From Glyphotaelius pellucidus (Eukaryota > Arthropoda > Insecta > Trichoptera > Limnephilidae): DNA of 64,000 nucleotides. The position numbers and the translations under genes are program-made. The stretch covers positions 17,441,133 through 17,505,132 of the forward strand of contig OW386550.1 of the NCBI GenBank assembly GCA_936435175.1, given 5' to 3'. This document shows positions 53,901 to 64,000 of the stretch, piece by piece. The stretch's first letter is position 1; each line of letters opens with the position of its first letter. The notes under the pieces were generated by a model, which saw only the letters and a program-made list of their open reading frames with translations, was not told where the DNA came from and did no database searches.

Positions 53901-56070
53901 AGATAATGATGAAGGTGAGGATAATTGTGATTCCTCAGGCATTGAAGATGATATGTCTTCAGATGATGAATTAGACTCCACTCTGAAAGTCAAAAAACTA
54001 AAGAGATCCAAAAAATATGAAAGTGAATCATCTGATTCTGAAGGGGATGAAATTATTGAAGCTGGAGATCCACAAAAACTGCCATGGGATAACAATTTAG
54101 ATGAAAATGATGATAAATCCGACAATGAAGATTTTGGCAATAAGTGGAGAGAAAATATGACCGAGAAAGCCAGCACTGCCTATTTGGAGCGCCAAAATAC
54201 CACGCACAACATCATGAAATTAGTTTATGGAGTCTTTCACGCTAAAAATAATTCTAATGAAACTGCAGGTGAAGCTGACGGGGATTCGACAGATAGCGAT
54301 TCTGAGCAAATTGGAGGTCTGTTCAAGAGAATAACCCACAAACAAAAGAGACTTCAAAAAGATAAACAAAATATGAACAGTGATGAATGTTCGCTGTTTT
54401 ATTCTACAGCTCAAACCAATTCCAAAGATTGGTTGGATGCGGAAATTAAACAGTCCCTCTTGAATTGCTTCGTCACAGGCAAACGTTCTTCGGGAGAAGA
54501 TGCTTCTGAATTGTTAAAGTTAGATGATGCCAGTGTTGGGGACTCCGATGAAGATTTGTTTGGAGACTTTGAAGATATGGAAACGGGAGAAAGACACAAG
54601 AATGAAGAAGAAGAAGAAAAACCATCATTTAAAAAGGGAAAGGGTGCCAAAGGAAAGGGTGCCAAGAGGTCTTTAGTTGATATGTCCAAAGCTGACATTC
54701 TAGCAAAGAAATTAAAATTGAAGGCCAGATTTGACAACAACTATGATAATCCTGAAGAAACTAGAATCACAGGAGATCATGCTTACTATGAAAACTTAAA
54801 AGCAGAGGCTCTCAAGCAATCTGATTTGAATAAATCAGTTTTCGACGAACTAGATGACGGGCTTAGGGTAGAAGTGGAAGGATTTAGACCCGGGATGTAC
54901 GTCAGAATGAATTTCAAAAGTATGCCACATGAATTTGTAGACAATTTTGATGCTACTTACCCCGTTTTGGTGGGCGCTCTTAATATGTCTGAAGAGAATA
55001 TTGGCTTTGTTAGCTGTAAAGTAAAGAAACACAGGTGGTACAAAAAGATTCTAAAAACAAACGACCCACTAATTATATCCATGGGCTGGAGAAGATTCCA
55101 AACTGTTCCAATATTTTCCAAAATCGAGGATGATATGAAGTGCAGATATCTTAAGTATACACCAGAACACGTTACCTGCAATATGCACTTCTACGGACCA
55201 ATTACTCCTCAGAACACGGGAATACTGGCTCTTCAAACCCTGACCAATGATTCTAACCAGTTAAAGCAATTGGGCTTCAGGATAGCAGCCACAGGAAGTG
55301 TGAATGAGATTAACAAATCAACTCAAATAGTAAAAAAACTGAAATTAGTAGGATCACCACTAAAGATACTGAAGAAAACAGCATTCATAAAAGACATGTT
55401 CAATAGTTCTCTGGAGGTAGCCAAATTTGAAGGCGCAAAAATAAAAACAGTGTCTGGAATTAGAGGCCAAATAAAGAAGGCTATTAATAAACCTGAGGGA
55501 TGTTTCAGAGCTACTTTCGAAGATAAAATTTTGCTTAGCGATATTGTGTTTTGTAGAACATGGTTCAAGGTAAATGTAACACAGTTCTACACAACTGTGA
55601 CTAATTTGCTTTTGGATGTAGATAAGAAGAATGTTTGGGCAGGAATGAAGACTCTCGGCCAATTGAAACGAGAGAGAAATGTACAAAATGAGCCTAACAA
55701 AGACTCTTTGTATGAAGATATTAAGCGCGATAATAAAGTGTTTAAACCATTGGTTATTCCCAAAGCCCTTCAGAAGGCTTTACCGTACAAGGATAAGCCC
55801 AAGAATAAGGTAATTTCTAGTAAGTCTGGCAACATTACCAAGAACAGAATAGCTCTCATCAAGAGTCCTCATGAACAGCAAGTGGCCGGAGTATTGAAGA
55901 TGGTCAAAGCCAGCTTTGACAAGAAGGCAGACCAAGCTAAAATAGCTGTGTCTGAGAGAATTGAAAAACACAAAAAAGATGTTCAAGTTGTAGCATGGAA
56001 GAAGTTGAAGAGACAAAAGGAATTGAAGAAGAAGGTTTGTCGCGCACTCAGTAAAATGGGAAAAAAATGA
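50955..56070 (+). CDS. BMS1: BMS1 ribosome-assembly GTPase, two exons
   Basis: Exon 1 50955-51858 and exon 2 53537-56070 join (AVAG|VGD-type junction, GCTG|GTAATT...CCAG|GTGTG) to 1145 aa; human BMS1 is about 1280 aa. The start ATG opens the only conserved N-terminus (MEGENPLDKKKAHRDRHSGR). The GTPase domain has P-loop GPPKVGKTT (90-98) and THLD (185-188). RQRNPKAFAIKSAVRAERSF, FGFEMEIFEFLNICQVHGMP and HRFWTEVYAGAKLFYLSG are close to human. Acidic low-complexity segments fill the middle (about 420-650). The conserved C-terminal translation-factor-like region includes RPGMYVRMNF, GWRRFQTVPIFS and YGPITPQNTG. BMS1 binds RCL1 and U3 snoRNP in the small-subunit processome. AATAAA follows the stop. 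Its intron holds a retroposon copy, a MITE and a hAT remnant. Confidence 0.96.
51915..52176 (+). mobile_element. Dispersed retroposon-like repeat, copy B
   Basis: Second copy of the repeat at 32777-33040, in the BMS1 intron, similar along its whole length and with the same A-rich end. Sense orientation in both cases relative to the plus strand. Confidence 0.75.
52697..52880. mobile_element. Foldback MITE, copy B
   Basis: CAACTCAGAAACACCTCAGA and its inverted partner AGAGGTGTTGAGTTG, plus GGTCAT / ATGACTT. High similarity to the copy at 32195-32386, including the interior TAGGTTA-GTTAGGGTTA segment. Confidence 0.65.
52940..53078 (-). mobile_element. hAT transposase C-terminal (dimerisation domain) fragment
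   Basis: The minus-strand frame reads FPSTYLCEASFSKMSFLKNK, YRNRLSSHLEEVMRIACSP and then KDADT and a stop. STYLCExxFSxxxxxKxKYRxRL is the conserved hAT dimerisation motif of ZBED5/SCAND3-like transposases. The rest of the transposase is missing or decayed. It lies in the BMS1 intron. Confidence 0.8.
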
Positions 56071-56146
56071 AAAGTGCTCGACCCTTGAAAGAATACAAAG
56101 GTTGACATTAAATATTATTTACTGTATAACTTCATTTTACAACAAC

Positions 56147-56152
56147 AATAAA
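56147..56152 (+). promoter_or_regulatory. Polyadenylation signal of BMS1
   Basis: AATAAA 76 bp downstream of the BMS1 stop codon. Confidence 0.7.
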
Positions 56153-58710
56153 TTCCTAGATAATATTTTGAAATAATTTGTTTGTTTTTTTTTGTGTATT
56201 TTAATTATTGAAAAGGTTGAAAGGCAGAAAATAAAACGATTATGTAACAATAGTCAGTCAAATGTATTTATGGCAAATTTATTTACACTTTCTTATTGCA
56301 GTGGTTATGATTCTTTTCTGCAAACCACTTTCCTCTGAGGTGACTTCTGCTCTAACCATACAGCATTCCATAATAAACATTGACAATCTGTTTTTTTAAT
56401 TATTATTTATATAAATCATTATTGGCGAGACATGTCCGTGTAATATTTACTATACATATAATTAAAAATAAATAACAATAAAACATAATGATAGGTACGT
56501 TAGATATATGTATAAGCATAACTTACTTGTAATAGCTACAGTATGGACACTCATTACACATTCATTTACATTATCTTTGAGATATACGCTTCCGAAAAAG
56601 AACTGATCAGTATGTTCTCACACCTAACTTGTTTTGATACTAAATTTCTATAAAGAATGCACAAGTATATATGTAATATTAAACAGCACTTGTTAAGACC
56701 AAGAAGTTGGTTGTGAGGAAACTGTCCACACAACAATATGAATACACTATCGAGTAACAGTACAGTATACACAAGTATACTGAATCACACTCACACAGTG
56801 TTGTGCCATATTACTTTATTGTTTTATTTGTACTAATTGATTATATAGCGTTAGTGTTTGTCTCACTTGTTATTAATACTGAGGTTACCTTTGCCCACTC
56901 CTGAAGCAAGCCTTCTTGTGAAGAATGTATGTACTTATAGTCGGCAATTATAAACACTAAAACAATGAAATATCCTAAGTGATGCGATAACAATATATTA
57001 AAGCTCTTTGCATGCACATATACCATGCTCATGCTCACTTACGCCAATCAATATGTACAGGGTACACTTATATATGTTTCATTCACTTCACTTCACCAAT
57101 CTTACTCTGAACAACTGAGGGTATTAGAATAAGACCAAAGGAAATTATGAATTTGTAGCGTCACAACGATAAATCGATGTTTGGCACTTTAAGAATCACT
57201 TTACGCTTCTACGAGTTTTTGAATGTAAAAAAGATTGAGCAATCTATTCTATACTAGCTACCCGGTTGACATAAAGTTTCTCAACTTGGATACCGAGGAA
57301 AGAATATATATACTTTGGTCTAAATTCATGATGGTTAACAGAGTTAGTCAACAGAGATGAGAAAATAAAATCGAAGAAACTTTTTTGCAAATTCAAGAAA
57401 CATTTCTTTTATAAATAAAAAGCACAAAATGTTTTTTCCTAAAGGTGAAATGTTCAAGTCTCTTTCTTAGTAATACGTAATCAAATGTGATTCAATCATT
57501 CAGAATAGGGCCCTGAGTATTCAGCGCCATATAAATATATTTACAAATAAAACATTCTCTTTTTATTCATCAAAATGGTAACTGATAAATATGACTTGTT
57601 CTACAAAATAACACCAATAAATATTTAAATGGTAATTACTTAATTATTAATGTAGTAAAATAATTCCTGTTTTTGCACACTCGGAACTTTTCTAATGGGT
57701 TTTGTATTTATAATTACCTGTATACAAAAATTATAGAAGACTATCATAATGGTCATGTTTTATTCAATATGACATACGACTGATGCTATGGGCTCTAAAA
57801 GGGTAGGTAGTTAAAAAAATATTTACACTAATAACATTTTGCGTACATTTAATCTATTATTTTAATTAGCTATACATAACATTACCTCTCCAACAATCAT
57901 GCATAATATAATATGTATGTATGATATTCATTCAGAATAATGCTGTCAATGAAATAAAGTCGCTTTTATCTGAATTAACGATTAGAAGAATCGCCATTCA
58001 ACAAAAAATGAGTTCTATGAATGAGATGTAATAATATGAATGTATTTAAATTCAATCCATGGTTTATCATTTTCAAAACTGAGGCTAATTAATTTAGATT
58101 AATCCATTGGTATATCTGTCACTACCATAGAACGATGATAATATTTTACCATATCTCATGTCAAACCTTGGCAACTGTAGATCTGCTGCCTCTAGATTCA
58201 AGAAAGTATTGTCGCAAAGTCATAAATCTGAATTGGCGTGCCGATGGGTTAAAATGTATGAAATAAAAAAAAATTATACAAAAGCCAGCTATGAAATTAG
58301 TATAATTCATTATTAAACAGCCAATGATCAGCATTATTAACATTCAATAGGTTCGCCGTAGTTCTTTACCATCAATACGTTACTACACACTTACGATACC
58401 AATAAATTCACTTCGTTATGTACACCCAGAAAGTAAATTTGCCTACAACTAAAAACTATGATAAATGTTTACATAACAGTAAAATTCTTCCTAATTTTTA
58501 TGCTGCTGAAAGATAAGTTTGGGAGTAGTCAGTTCCAATGTTAAACTGTACCCGAAAATTACACTCTTATTAAATAAAGCTGTTTGATTTTATTCCCATT
58601 TGTTGAGCAAAACAATTAATTCTGCATGTTAAGGCCATTTTATTGTATATGAATGATTTTAGCTCACTGCTATTAGCCGTGTTGGGAACATCATATAAGG
58701 CCCATCTTCC
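56153..58710. other. Spacer between BMS1 and liprin-alpha, nothing recognised
   Basis: AT-rich sequence without conserved frames or transposon ends. Part could belong to a long 3' UTR of the minus-strand liprin-alpha gene, which the sequence alone cannot show. Confidence 0.45.
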
Positions 58711-59127
58711 ACAGGGATGCAAGTATCCGATACTTGGCGACTAGTGCCATACGTCTGCGCAGAGTACACATGCACACGTTGCCGACATTTTGTAAAGTCG
58801 TCGGTGACACCGGACGAGGTTGTTCCCATTCACATTGTCGAGACTAAATGTCTCTTGTATCAGACATTTTGTAACAAAGCGTGTGCTTTAGATCAATGCT
58901 ACGAACAAAACAGTCAACAAAGAATTACATGGTATAAAAATGACAGTTACTGCAACTGTTTGATTGTGAGTGAGGTTATTATGAAAGCATTCTAGTTTTG
59001 AAGTTTTGAGAATTCAACAATAATTGGCGGTGACGTGATTTCAGAAACAATGTGTACAGACTGTACGCAACAAATTGTTTGTGATGCTAGTACACAAAGT
59101 GAGTATCGGATACTAGCGTATCCCTGT
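58711..59127. mobile_element. TIR element enclosing a 92-codon frame
   Basis: Left ACAGGGATGCAAGTATCCGA and right TCGGATACTAGCGTATCCCTGT are inverted copies over about 24 bp, with weaker pairing further in. CAGGG-type ends are common in hAT elements, but no 8-bp duplication was found. A Cys-rich frame at 58717-58995 (CAEYTCTRCRHF, then five more Cys) starts inside the left end and is not recognised. It may be chance coding. Confidence 0.5.
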
Positions 59128-60029
59128 GTAAGAAGAGCTAAAACTCAAAATTTTACCAAACTGAAATTGGAAAGCTCTTAGGGAGGCATGAACCTAAAAG
59201 TCCTGGACAGAGCATTAGTGTGATTGTGCATGAATGGCTTTCAAAAATTATATGTTTATTTCGAATTATCAAAGCGCATTTGATCACCTTTCTAAAACAG
59301 CTTTTAGTTTTCGGGTGCGTTTAAAAATACTCCATTTATTCGCATATTATTGCAACGCCGAAATACAAACGTGGGGGTTAATCGCCTGGCAGCCGTCTTG
59401 TATGACAAACCTTTGAAATGATTTACATGTAAAGTGGTATATAATAACTATTTTTGTGTTGTTAATGCAATTATAATGGCATATGAATTTGTTTTAGGTA
59501 TTTGATGAGACGGGGAATGGATGTTATTTAAAAAATTTAAGCAGATTTTGATATTTTTTACACATCTTCCCCCTCACCCCACTGCTTCAAATTTCTTTCG
59601 AATAGTTCCGTCCAGGGTTTATTAGGTCCGTTAAGGGAGGTTGTTTGGGTATTTAAGCATAAAAAACCTTGATTCCATTTCTCACACATTTGTTATAAAA
59701 AATTATACTATAATGATTATGATTTTGATTGGAGATGTTTTGTGATATCTGTCGGACATGTAGGAGAGTCTATTTACAATAAATTTGTATGAAGATGCAT
59801 ATTTGGAGAAATCTTATGTATAACTTATTGAAGTGTTGGATTTAGAATATCCCTACATGATCACAACAAGTTTAGTATTGAGTCACAGACTGGATTCAAT
59901 CTATTCAATGGTCCCCACTTAAAGAGGATGTCAGGTGAACAATAGAGTCCAGAACTGCCGCTCCCTCGAGGCATTCCACTAAAACTGGAAGTGGCCACTG
60001 GAGAGTTTATTTTAATGAATTGAAACTAA
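59128..60029. other. Spacer, nothing recognised
   Basis: No conserved frame or element end identified. Confidence 0.4.
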
Positions 60030-60427
60030 AAGCTGGTTCTAACTAGGCTAGTTACTTGACCATAAAATCCTCACATTACGGTCGAGTTTAGTAGTTAGTG
60101 AGTGGGTATTGGAAGATGAAAGGCTACGCAACAAAGTAAATAGGCTAATTAAGTTGATTGTAATGGATATTTTAGAAGAGGTGGAAGAAATTAGTGAAAT
60201 GAAAGTAAAAAAAAACTAAGAGCTACAAATTATCTTATCAAAGAAACAGCATTAGAAGATCCAAAGAACAAACATGGGAGGCAGTGCTATCCCAAAAAAT
60301 TGAACAAAATTGATTGACTCGACTAACCCACTGACTAACTACTCGACTAAATTTACGTTGTTTGGACATGTTTAGCTACTAAATTACTCGCCACTTGATT
60401 AAATTACTAGCCTAGTTCGAACCAGCC
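60030..60427. mobile_element. Harbinger-like non-autonomous element
   Basis: AAGCTGGTTCTAACTAGGCT and AGCCTAGTTCGAACCAGCC are inverted copies. The following bases TTA (60428-60430) and preceding TAA are close to the TWA target duplication of PIF/Harbinger. GGCTGGTTC-type ends fit that superfamily. Traces of coding (EWVLEDERLRNKVNRLIKLI) lie inside but are broken. Confidence 0.55.
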
Positions 60428-61265
60428 TTAACAGGGTACTGCTCTGTACTGTGGCAGGATTGTGTTATTATGTTTAACGGGTGTACTGGTGTCTCGCCCA
60501 CATTTTACGTACTGTTAGTATTACGCGCATAACTTTATTTGTATAGTTTTTCCATGTTTCTGTTCGTACTTCATGAATAATTTTATCTATTTCTGCAAAC
60601 ATTTAATAAATTTCACTTGTTGGATGATACTTGTTCCAAGTTTCCTTATAAATTATATACCCAATATTGATTGAAATGAACGCTTCCTTCAATGGACAGT
60701 ATAAAATACTGTGTTGTGTTTCATTGAGAGTAGATTGGTTATGAGTTGTGTGTGTATAAAAAAACATCTACATATATTATGTTACAGCGTATATATTATT
60801 TGACTATTATTTGTTGAAACATTCATTCTCTGTTGCACCTCCAATATAATATAATATACAGAACATTACACATGTACAAGGTTGTCAGTTGTAATAAATA
60901 ATAACTTTATAACATCCAAGTTTCTGAATGTCAAATCTCTATACAAAGTAGAGGTACTCTTTACACCGATAATAATAAGTAGTCCTCAACCAGTTCTTAG
61001 GAATAAACATGTAAAAGAACATAAAGTTTAGACAATGAAATATATATTATTTTATAAAAGACTAGACAAAACTGGGAGTTGCATTGTCAACTGTTTGGTT
61101 ACACTTCTACTAAGACTAAAATATCAACAAGCGGTCGTAAAAATGTTTATTATTTTGTAACAATGCGCACAGTAGGTTTCTATAGTAAAAAGTCTCAAAT
61201 ATTGGTTATATAAAAATGGAATTTTGTTGATTAAGCAATTTTTATATGAATATTGTACGCTAGTC
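60428..61265. other. Spacer ahead of the liprin-alpha 3' end, nothing recognised
   Basis: AT-rich, no conserved frames or element ends. Possible extended 3' UTR of liprin-alpha. Confidence 0.4.
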
Positions 61266-61271
61266 TTTATT
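61266..61271 (-). promoter_or_regulatory. Candidate polyadenylation signal of liprin-alpha
   Basis: AATAAA on the minus strand, about 300 bp past the stop codon; another at 61146-61151. Either, or a more distal site, could be used. Confidence 0.45.
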
Positions 61272-61572
61272 TGAAGACACGAGGAAATAAATACATTTGC
61301 TATCTCAACATGTTCGGCCCCCACTACTCGATAAACACGGAAACAGTTTGTAGTCCACGAAACGAGAAAGCCCTACCCTTCAAAACGTATAGAAAAGATT
61401 AAACTTTCTAAGCCAGGAATGTAGATTTTGGTCTGAGTCGCCACTGACTCGACTAATTCCTTCCAAATGCAATGGCAACGGCAATTAAACATTTCCAAGT
61501 GAAGACGTGGTCAGGTGATCACTGGACAAGTGCTTCAGTCCTAATTGCGGCTTAGTTCAGCGTTGCCGTATA

Positions 61573-62606
61573 TCAAGAGGCCTTGGCAGCCATACTGTTG
61601 TCATTGGTGAGGTTGTGGGCCTGCTCGCCCGTGCGCTGGTGGGGTCGGTTAGTGGCCAGCTTCAGCAGGTTCCCGAACTCCACTTCCAACAGCTGGCGTG
61701 CCTGAGTGTTTTGTGTGGGGATTTGTAAAGCCAGGGCCATGCTGTTGGCGTCGAATCCGTCGTCCAGTGCTATCAGCGCCCCGTGGACTCCAGATTCCAG
61801 GAGATTGTTAGAATATTCCTGAAAGCAGAAAGATATTACAAATCATATAAGTCATTCAGACAGTATGCATTAGTATAAATACAGTATATAAGTACTATTA
61901 GCATTCACTTTTTACATTATCTGAAAGTGTGCTCTTATAATAATGATTTTTTTTATGTATCCAAAAAAGGACTGACATTAAAATCTTGGTCATAAGTAAG
62001 GTATTTGGAGATGCATAGCAAATCCATCCACATGCCTGTATCACAAATTTATAATTAAAAAATAGTAAAAGTTTAATAAAATACAACAAAACGAGTGTCA
62101 CAAAAAAGTATTAATCCTTTTCAGACATGGTTATATTAATTCGAAATAAGTCTGAAACAATTCTAGATAAAGAATTATTCCAATCATATAATATGGATGC
62201 TGGGATTAGTTAGGAAAGCCATTTTCCAATACCCTTCCTCATCTTCCAAACATTTATATTTTCACAACTTTAACAATAAAGTACATACTGAAAATTGATT
62301 CTGTGTATTTTCAAAAATTAAATTTATTACATGTAGAATGACACCCTTCAATATATGCATCAAGAAGTACCAACCACCTGTTTATACTTGTAGGAGGCCA
62401 ATATAATATTTTGAGGCAATGAAAAAATCTGTAGATATTAATTACTCACTTTGAGCCCAATTTGTGCTATCCACCTGATGAGACGTTCATTTGTCCAAAC
62501 CATAACATCCTGTACAATGTTTTCACTAGCTCTTCGTTTCTCCTCTAATGTTGAACGGGAATAGTTTAATCTCTTTAGACACGATATACCAAACTGTAGA
62601 CTCGTT
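61573..62606 (-). CDS. PPFIA: Liprin-alpha, last two coding exons (partial gene)
   Basis: Exon 62606-62450 (52 codons after one carried base, donor GTGAGT) joins in phase 0 to exon 61818-61573 (82 codons including stop). TSLQFGISCLKRLNYSR, then VMVWTNERLIRWIAQIGLK joined to EYSNNLLESGVHGALIALDD and LALQIPTQNTQARQLLEVEF, is the third SAM domain of liprin-alpha (human VLVWTNDQVVHWVQSIGL, ESGVHGALLALDE, LQIPTQNTQAR). Liprin-alpha (Syd-2) scaffolds presynaptic active zones and binds LAR-type phosphatases through its SAM domains. The tail after the SAM domain is short (TNRPHQRTGEQ to SMAAKAS) and lacks the DRR and APSWRK-type segment seen in vertebrate tails. Upstream exons lie beyond the window. 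Confidence 0.92.
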
Positions 62607-62671
62607 CTGAAAAATAAAAATACCAAATCATTAATAAAAAGCAGTCACTTTACAACAAGAAGCAGAGATGT

Positions 62672-63430
62672 TACCAACAAGACCTAGGAGTTAATATATC
62701 ACAAGACTTGAAATGGGAACCGCACATCGCTGGCATTGTCAAAAGAGCAAATTCATTAACATTTAATTAGAAAACCCTTCCTTGATCTAACACCGGACAT
62801 GATGCTACAAATATAAAAAACATATGTGTGTCCTCTCCTGGAATATGCTTTCCAAATAAGGATATAGATCTAATAGAGAGAGAGTACAGAGACGAAGAAT
62901 ACCAAGAACTTTAACCCTTTGATTAGTGAGTTATTTATTTTATCATTTACTTATATTTTATTATAATACGTAAAAAATTTTGACAAATATATTTGTATTA
63001 TCTATAAATCATAAATTTAATCGAAATTACAAACATGGCACAGAAAAATTTGAATAAATTAAGTACGGCCGCACATGCCCGGCGATACTCTAAATACTAA
63101 AACTCATACGTGCGGGAAGATTACAGATGTAACAAGAGAAAGAGATGACTTGATCGAGACTTTCAAAATTTTACCTAGACATTATAGTTGTTCTGGCACC
63201 CAAGAAATCTTCACCACTGATAAAGATATAAAACTTCTAAATTATAATGGACACTCAACAAAAATTTTAAAAACACGTTTTGAATCTAATCTTAGGAAAC
63301 ACTTCATCGATGCTATTAATACAAACCAATTTAAAGTTCTACTGGATTCATTTTTGGAGAGAAAAATTTTAATTGAGTTATTTAAAAATTTTAAACAACT
63401 CAATTCACTGTTAAACTTATTGTGAAACAG
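62672..63430 (+). mobile_element. Decayed LINE ORF2 C-terminal half in liprin-alpha intron
   Basis: DLGVNISQDLKWEPHIAGIV, FLDLTPDMMLQI, a stop, KTYVCPLLEYAF and VQRRRIPRTL are readable. A later frame follows (63075-63425): TRERDDLIETFKIL and FKVLLDSFLERK. This is the order of a jockey-like reverse transcriptase C-terminal region. Stops and frameshifts are frequent. It lies on the strand opposite to liprin-alpha. Confidence 0.75.
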
Positions 63431-63529
63431 ATTTGAGCATTAAATGCCTGAAGCCTGCTCATTAGACAATAATACAAAAGAAACATAGCATCATAACATT
63501 ATTGTCGTCCTAATTTTCTCATAGATTCA

Positions 63530-63765
63530 GGGATCCATTACTTTGATAATGACAAAAGGCACCATATCTTGACTTGTGGTCTCCGCACATTCCTGACCCA
63601 GTCTTTCCTAGCTAAGCCTCATTTGAGGCAAACAACGGAGACTGGAGACCCACTGCTTTGATAAGGACAACAGGCACCATATCTTGCACTGCATTTTTTA
63701 TGATCTCGGTACGTCGCAGACCCAGTCTTTGCTTGCTTCCATCCAAGGCAAACAACTGGATGTCA
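63530..63765. repeat. Two diverged tandem units of about 115-120 bp
   Basis: Unit 1 (from about 63530) and unit 2 (from about 63645) share CTTTGATAA-GACAA-AGGCACC, ATATCTTG, GACCCAGTCTTT and AGGCAAACAAC in order. The function is unknown. The rest up to the right edge holds nothing recognised. Confidence 0.65.
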
Positions 63766-64000
63766 TTCCGTTGACATTTTGGATGGCATTTAGTTCATAA
63801 GACAATCTACAAGTCTTTTAAAAGGATTCAACACCAAATGCTTCTCGAATATTTGAGCTTCTCCATTGAGTCCATACACTTTCCGACTGGCAAAAAATGT
63901 CCGAATTTTGATGGGCCTCACCAGCAAAGCCCTTAATTATGATTCGGTGGGGCTTAGCGACTTACTGGTCGAAAAAAAAGCGCGCGAAGGTACCCTGCAT

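Noticed and set aside
1..64000. CRISPR arrays, operons, ribosome binding sites, phage or integron structures
   Set aside because: The window is eukaryotic nuclear DNA with spliced genes; the tandem repeats seen are not regularly spaced short repeats with unique spacers.

Overview
This is a nuclear DNA window from an animal, most likely an insect. The protein genes are split by GT-AG introns, intergenic DNA is AT-rich, and mobile DNA fills the introns and intergenic space (LINE fragments, tRNA-derived SINEs, hAT, piggyBac and Harbinger-like elements, Helitrons, a candidate solo LTR). The species cannot be named from the sequence. All calls come from reading translations by eye and recalling family sequences; no search was run.

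Seven protein genes are supported. From left to right they are: DPCD (+, 6054-8343, 3 exons); the TEX10/Ipi1 homologue (-, 12650-9976, 2 exons); the Fe-S scaffold ISCU (+, 13461-17040, 3 exons); the splicing cofactor SON (-, 39785-20486, 13 exons, 859 aa, ending in a G-patch and a double-stranded RNA-binding domain); the RNA polymerase I subunit POLR1E/RPA49 (+, 40241-41422, one exon); the ribosome-assembly GTPase BMS1 (+, 50955-56070, 2 exons); and the last two coding exons of a liprin-alpha gene (-, 62606-61573), which continues past the right edge. Exon phases were checked and every complete gene gives an uninterrupted frame.

Genes alternate in orientation. TEX10/ISCU are head to head with 810 bp between start codons, and SON/POLR1E with 455 bp. 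DPCD/TEX10, ISCU/SON and BMS1/liprin-alpha are tail to tail. Three of the seven act in ribosome production: POLR1E in rDNA transcription, BMS1 in the small subunit and TEX10 in the large subunit.

Regions: 1-6000 is gene-free, with a decayed LINE piece and two hAT-like elements. 6000-17100 is the compact DPCD-TEX10-ISCU block, whose introns hold a Helitron and MITEs. 17100-20480 is intergenic with a clear BED-finger hAT element. 20480-39800 is SON, with large repeat-filled introns including a nested palindrome complex near 36-37.5 kb. 41500-50900 is a repeat-rich spacer (SINEs, LINEs, a decayed piggyBac, Helitrons). 50900-56150 is BMS1, with a hAT transposase remnant in its intron. 56150-61570 is mostly unrecognised, with two foldback elements. 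The right end holds liprin-alpha exons and a decayed LINE.

No CRISPR array, operon, rRNA gene or functional tRNA gene was seen. The less ordinary items are the two-tier stem-loop at the 3' end of one LINE family, the nested palindrome/LINE/piggyBac complex, an exact 26-bp exon-to-intron duplication inside TEX10, and the unusual short C-terminus of liprin-alpha.
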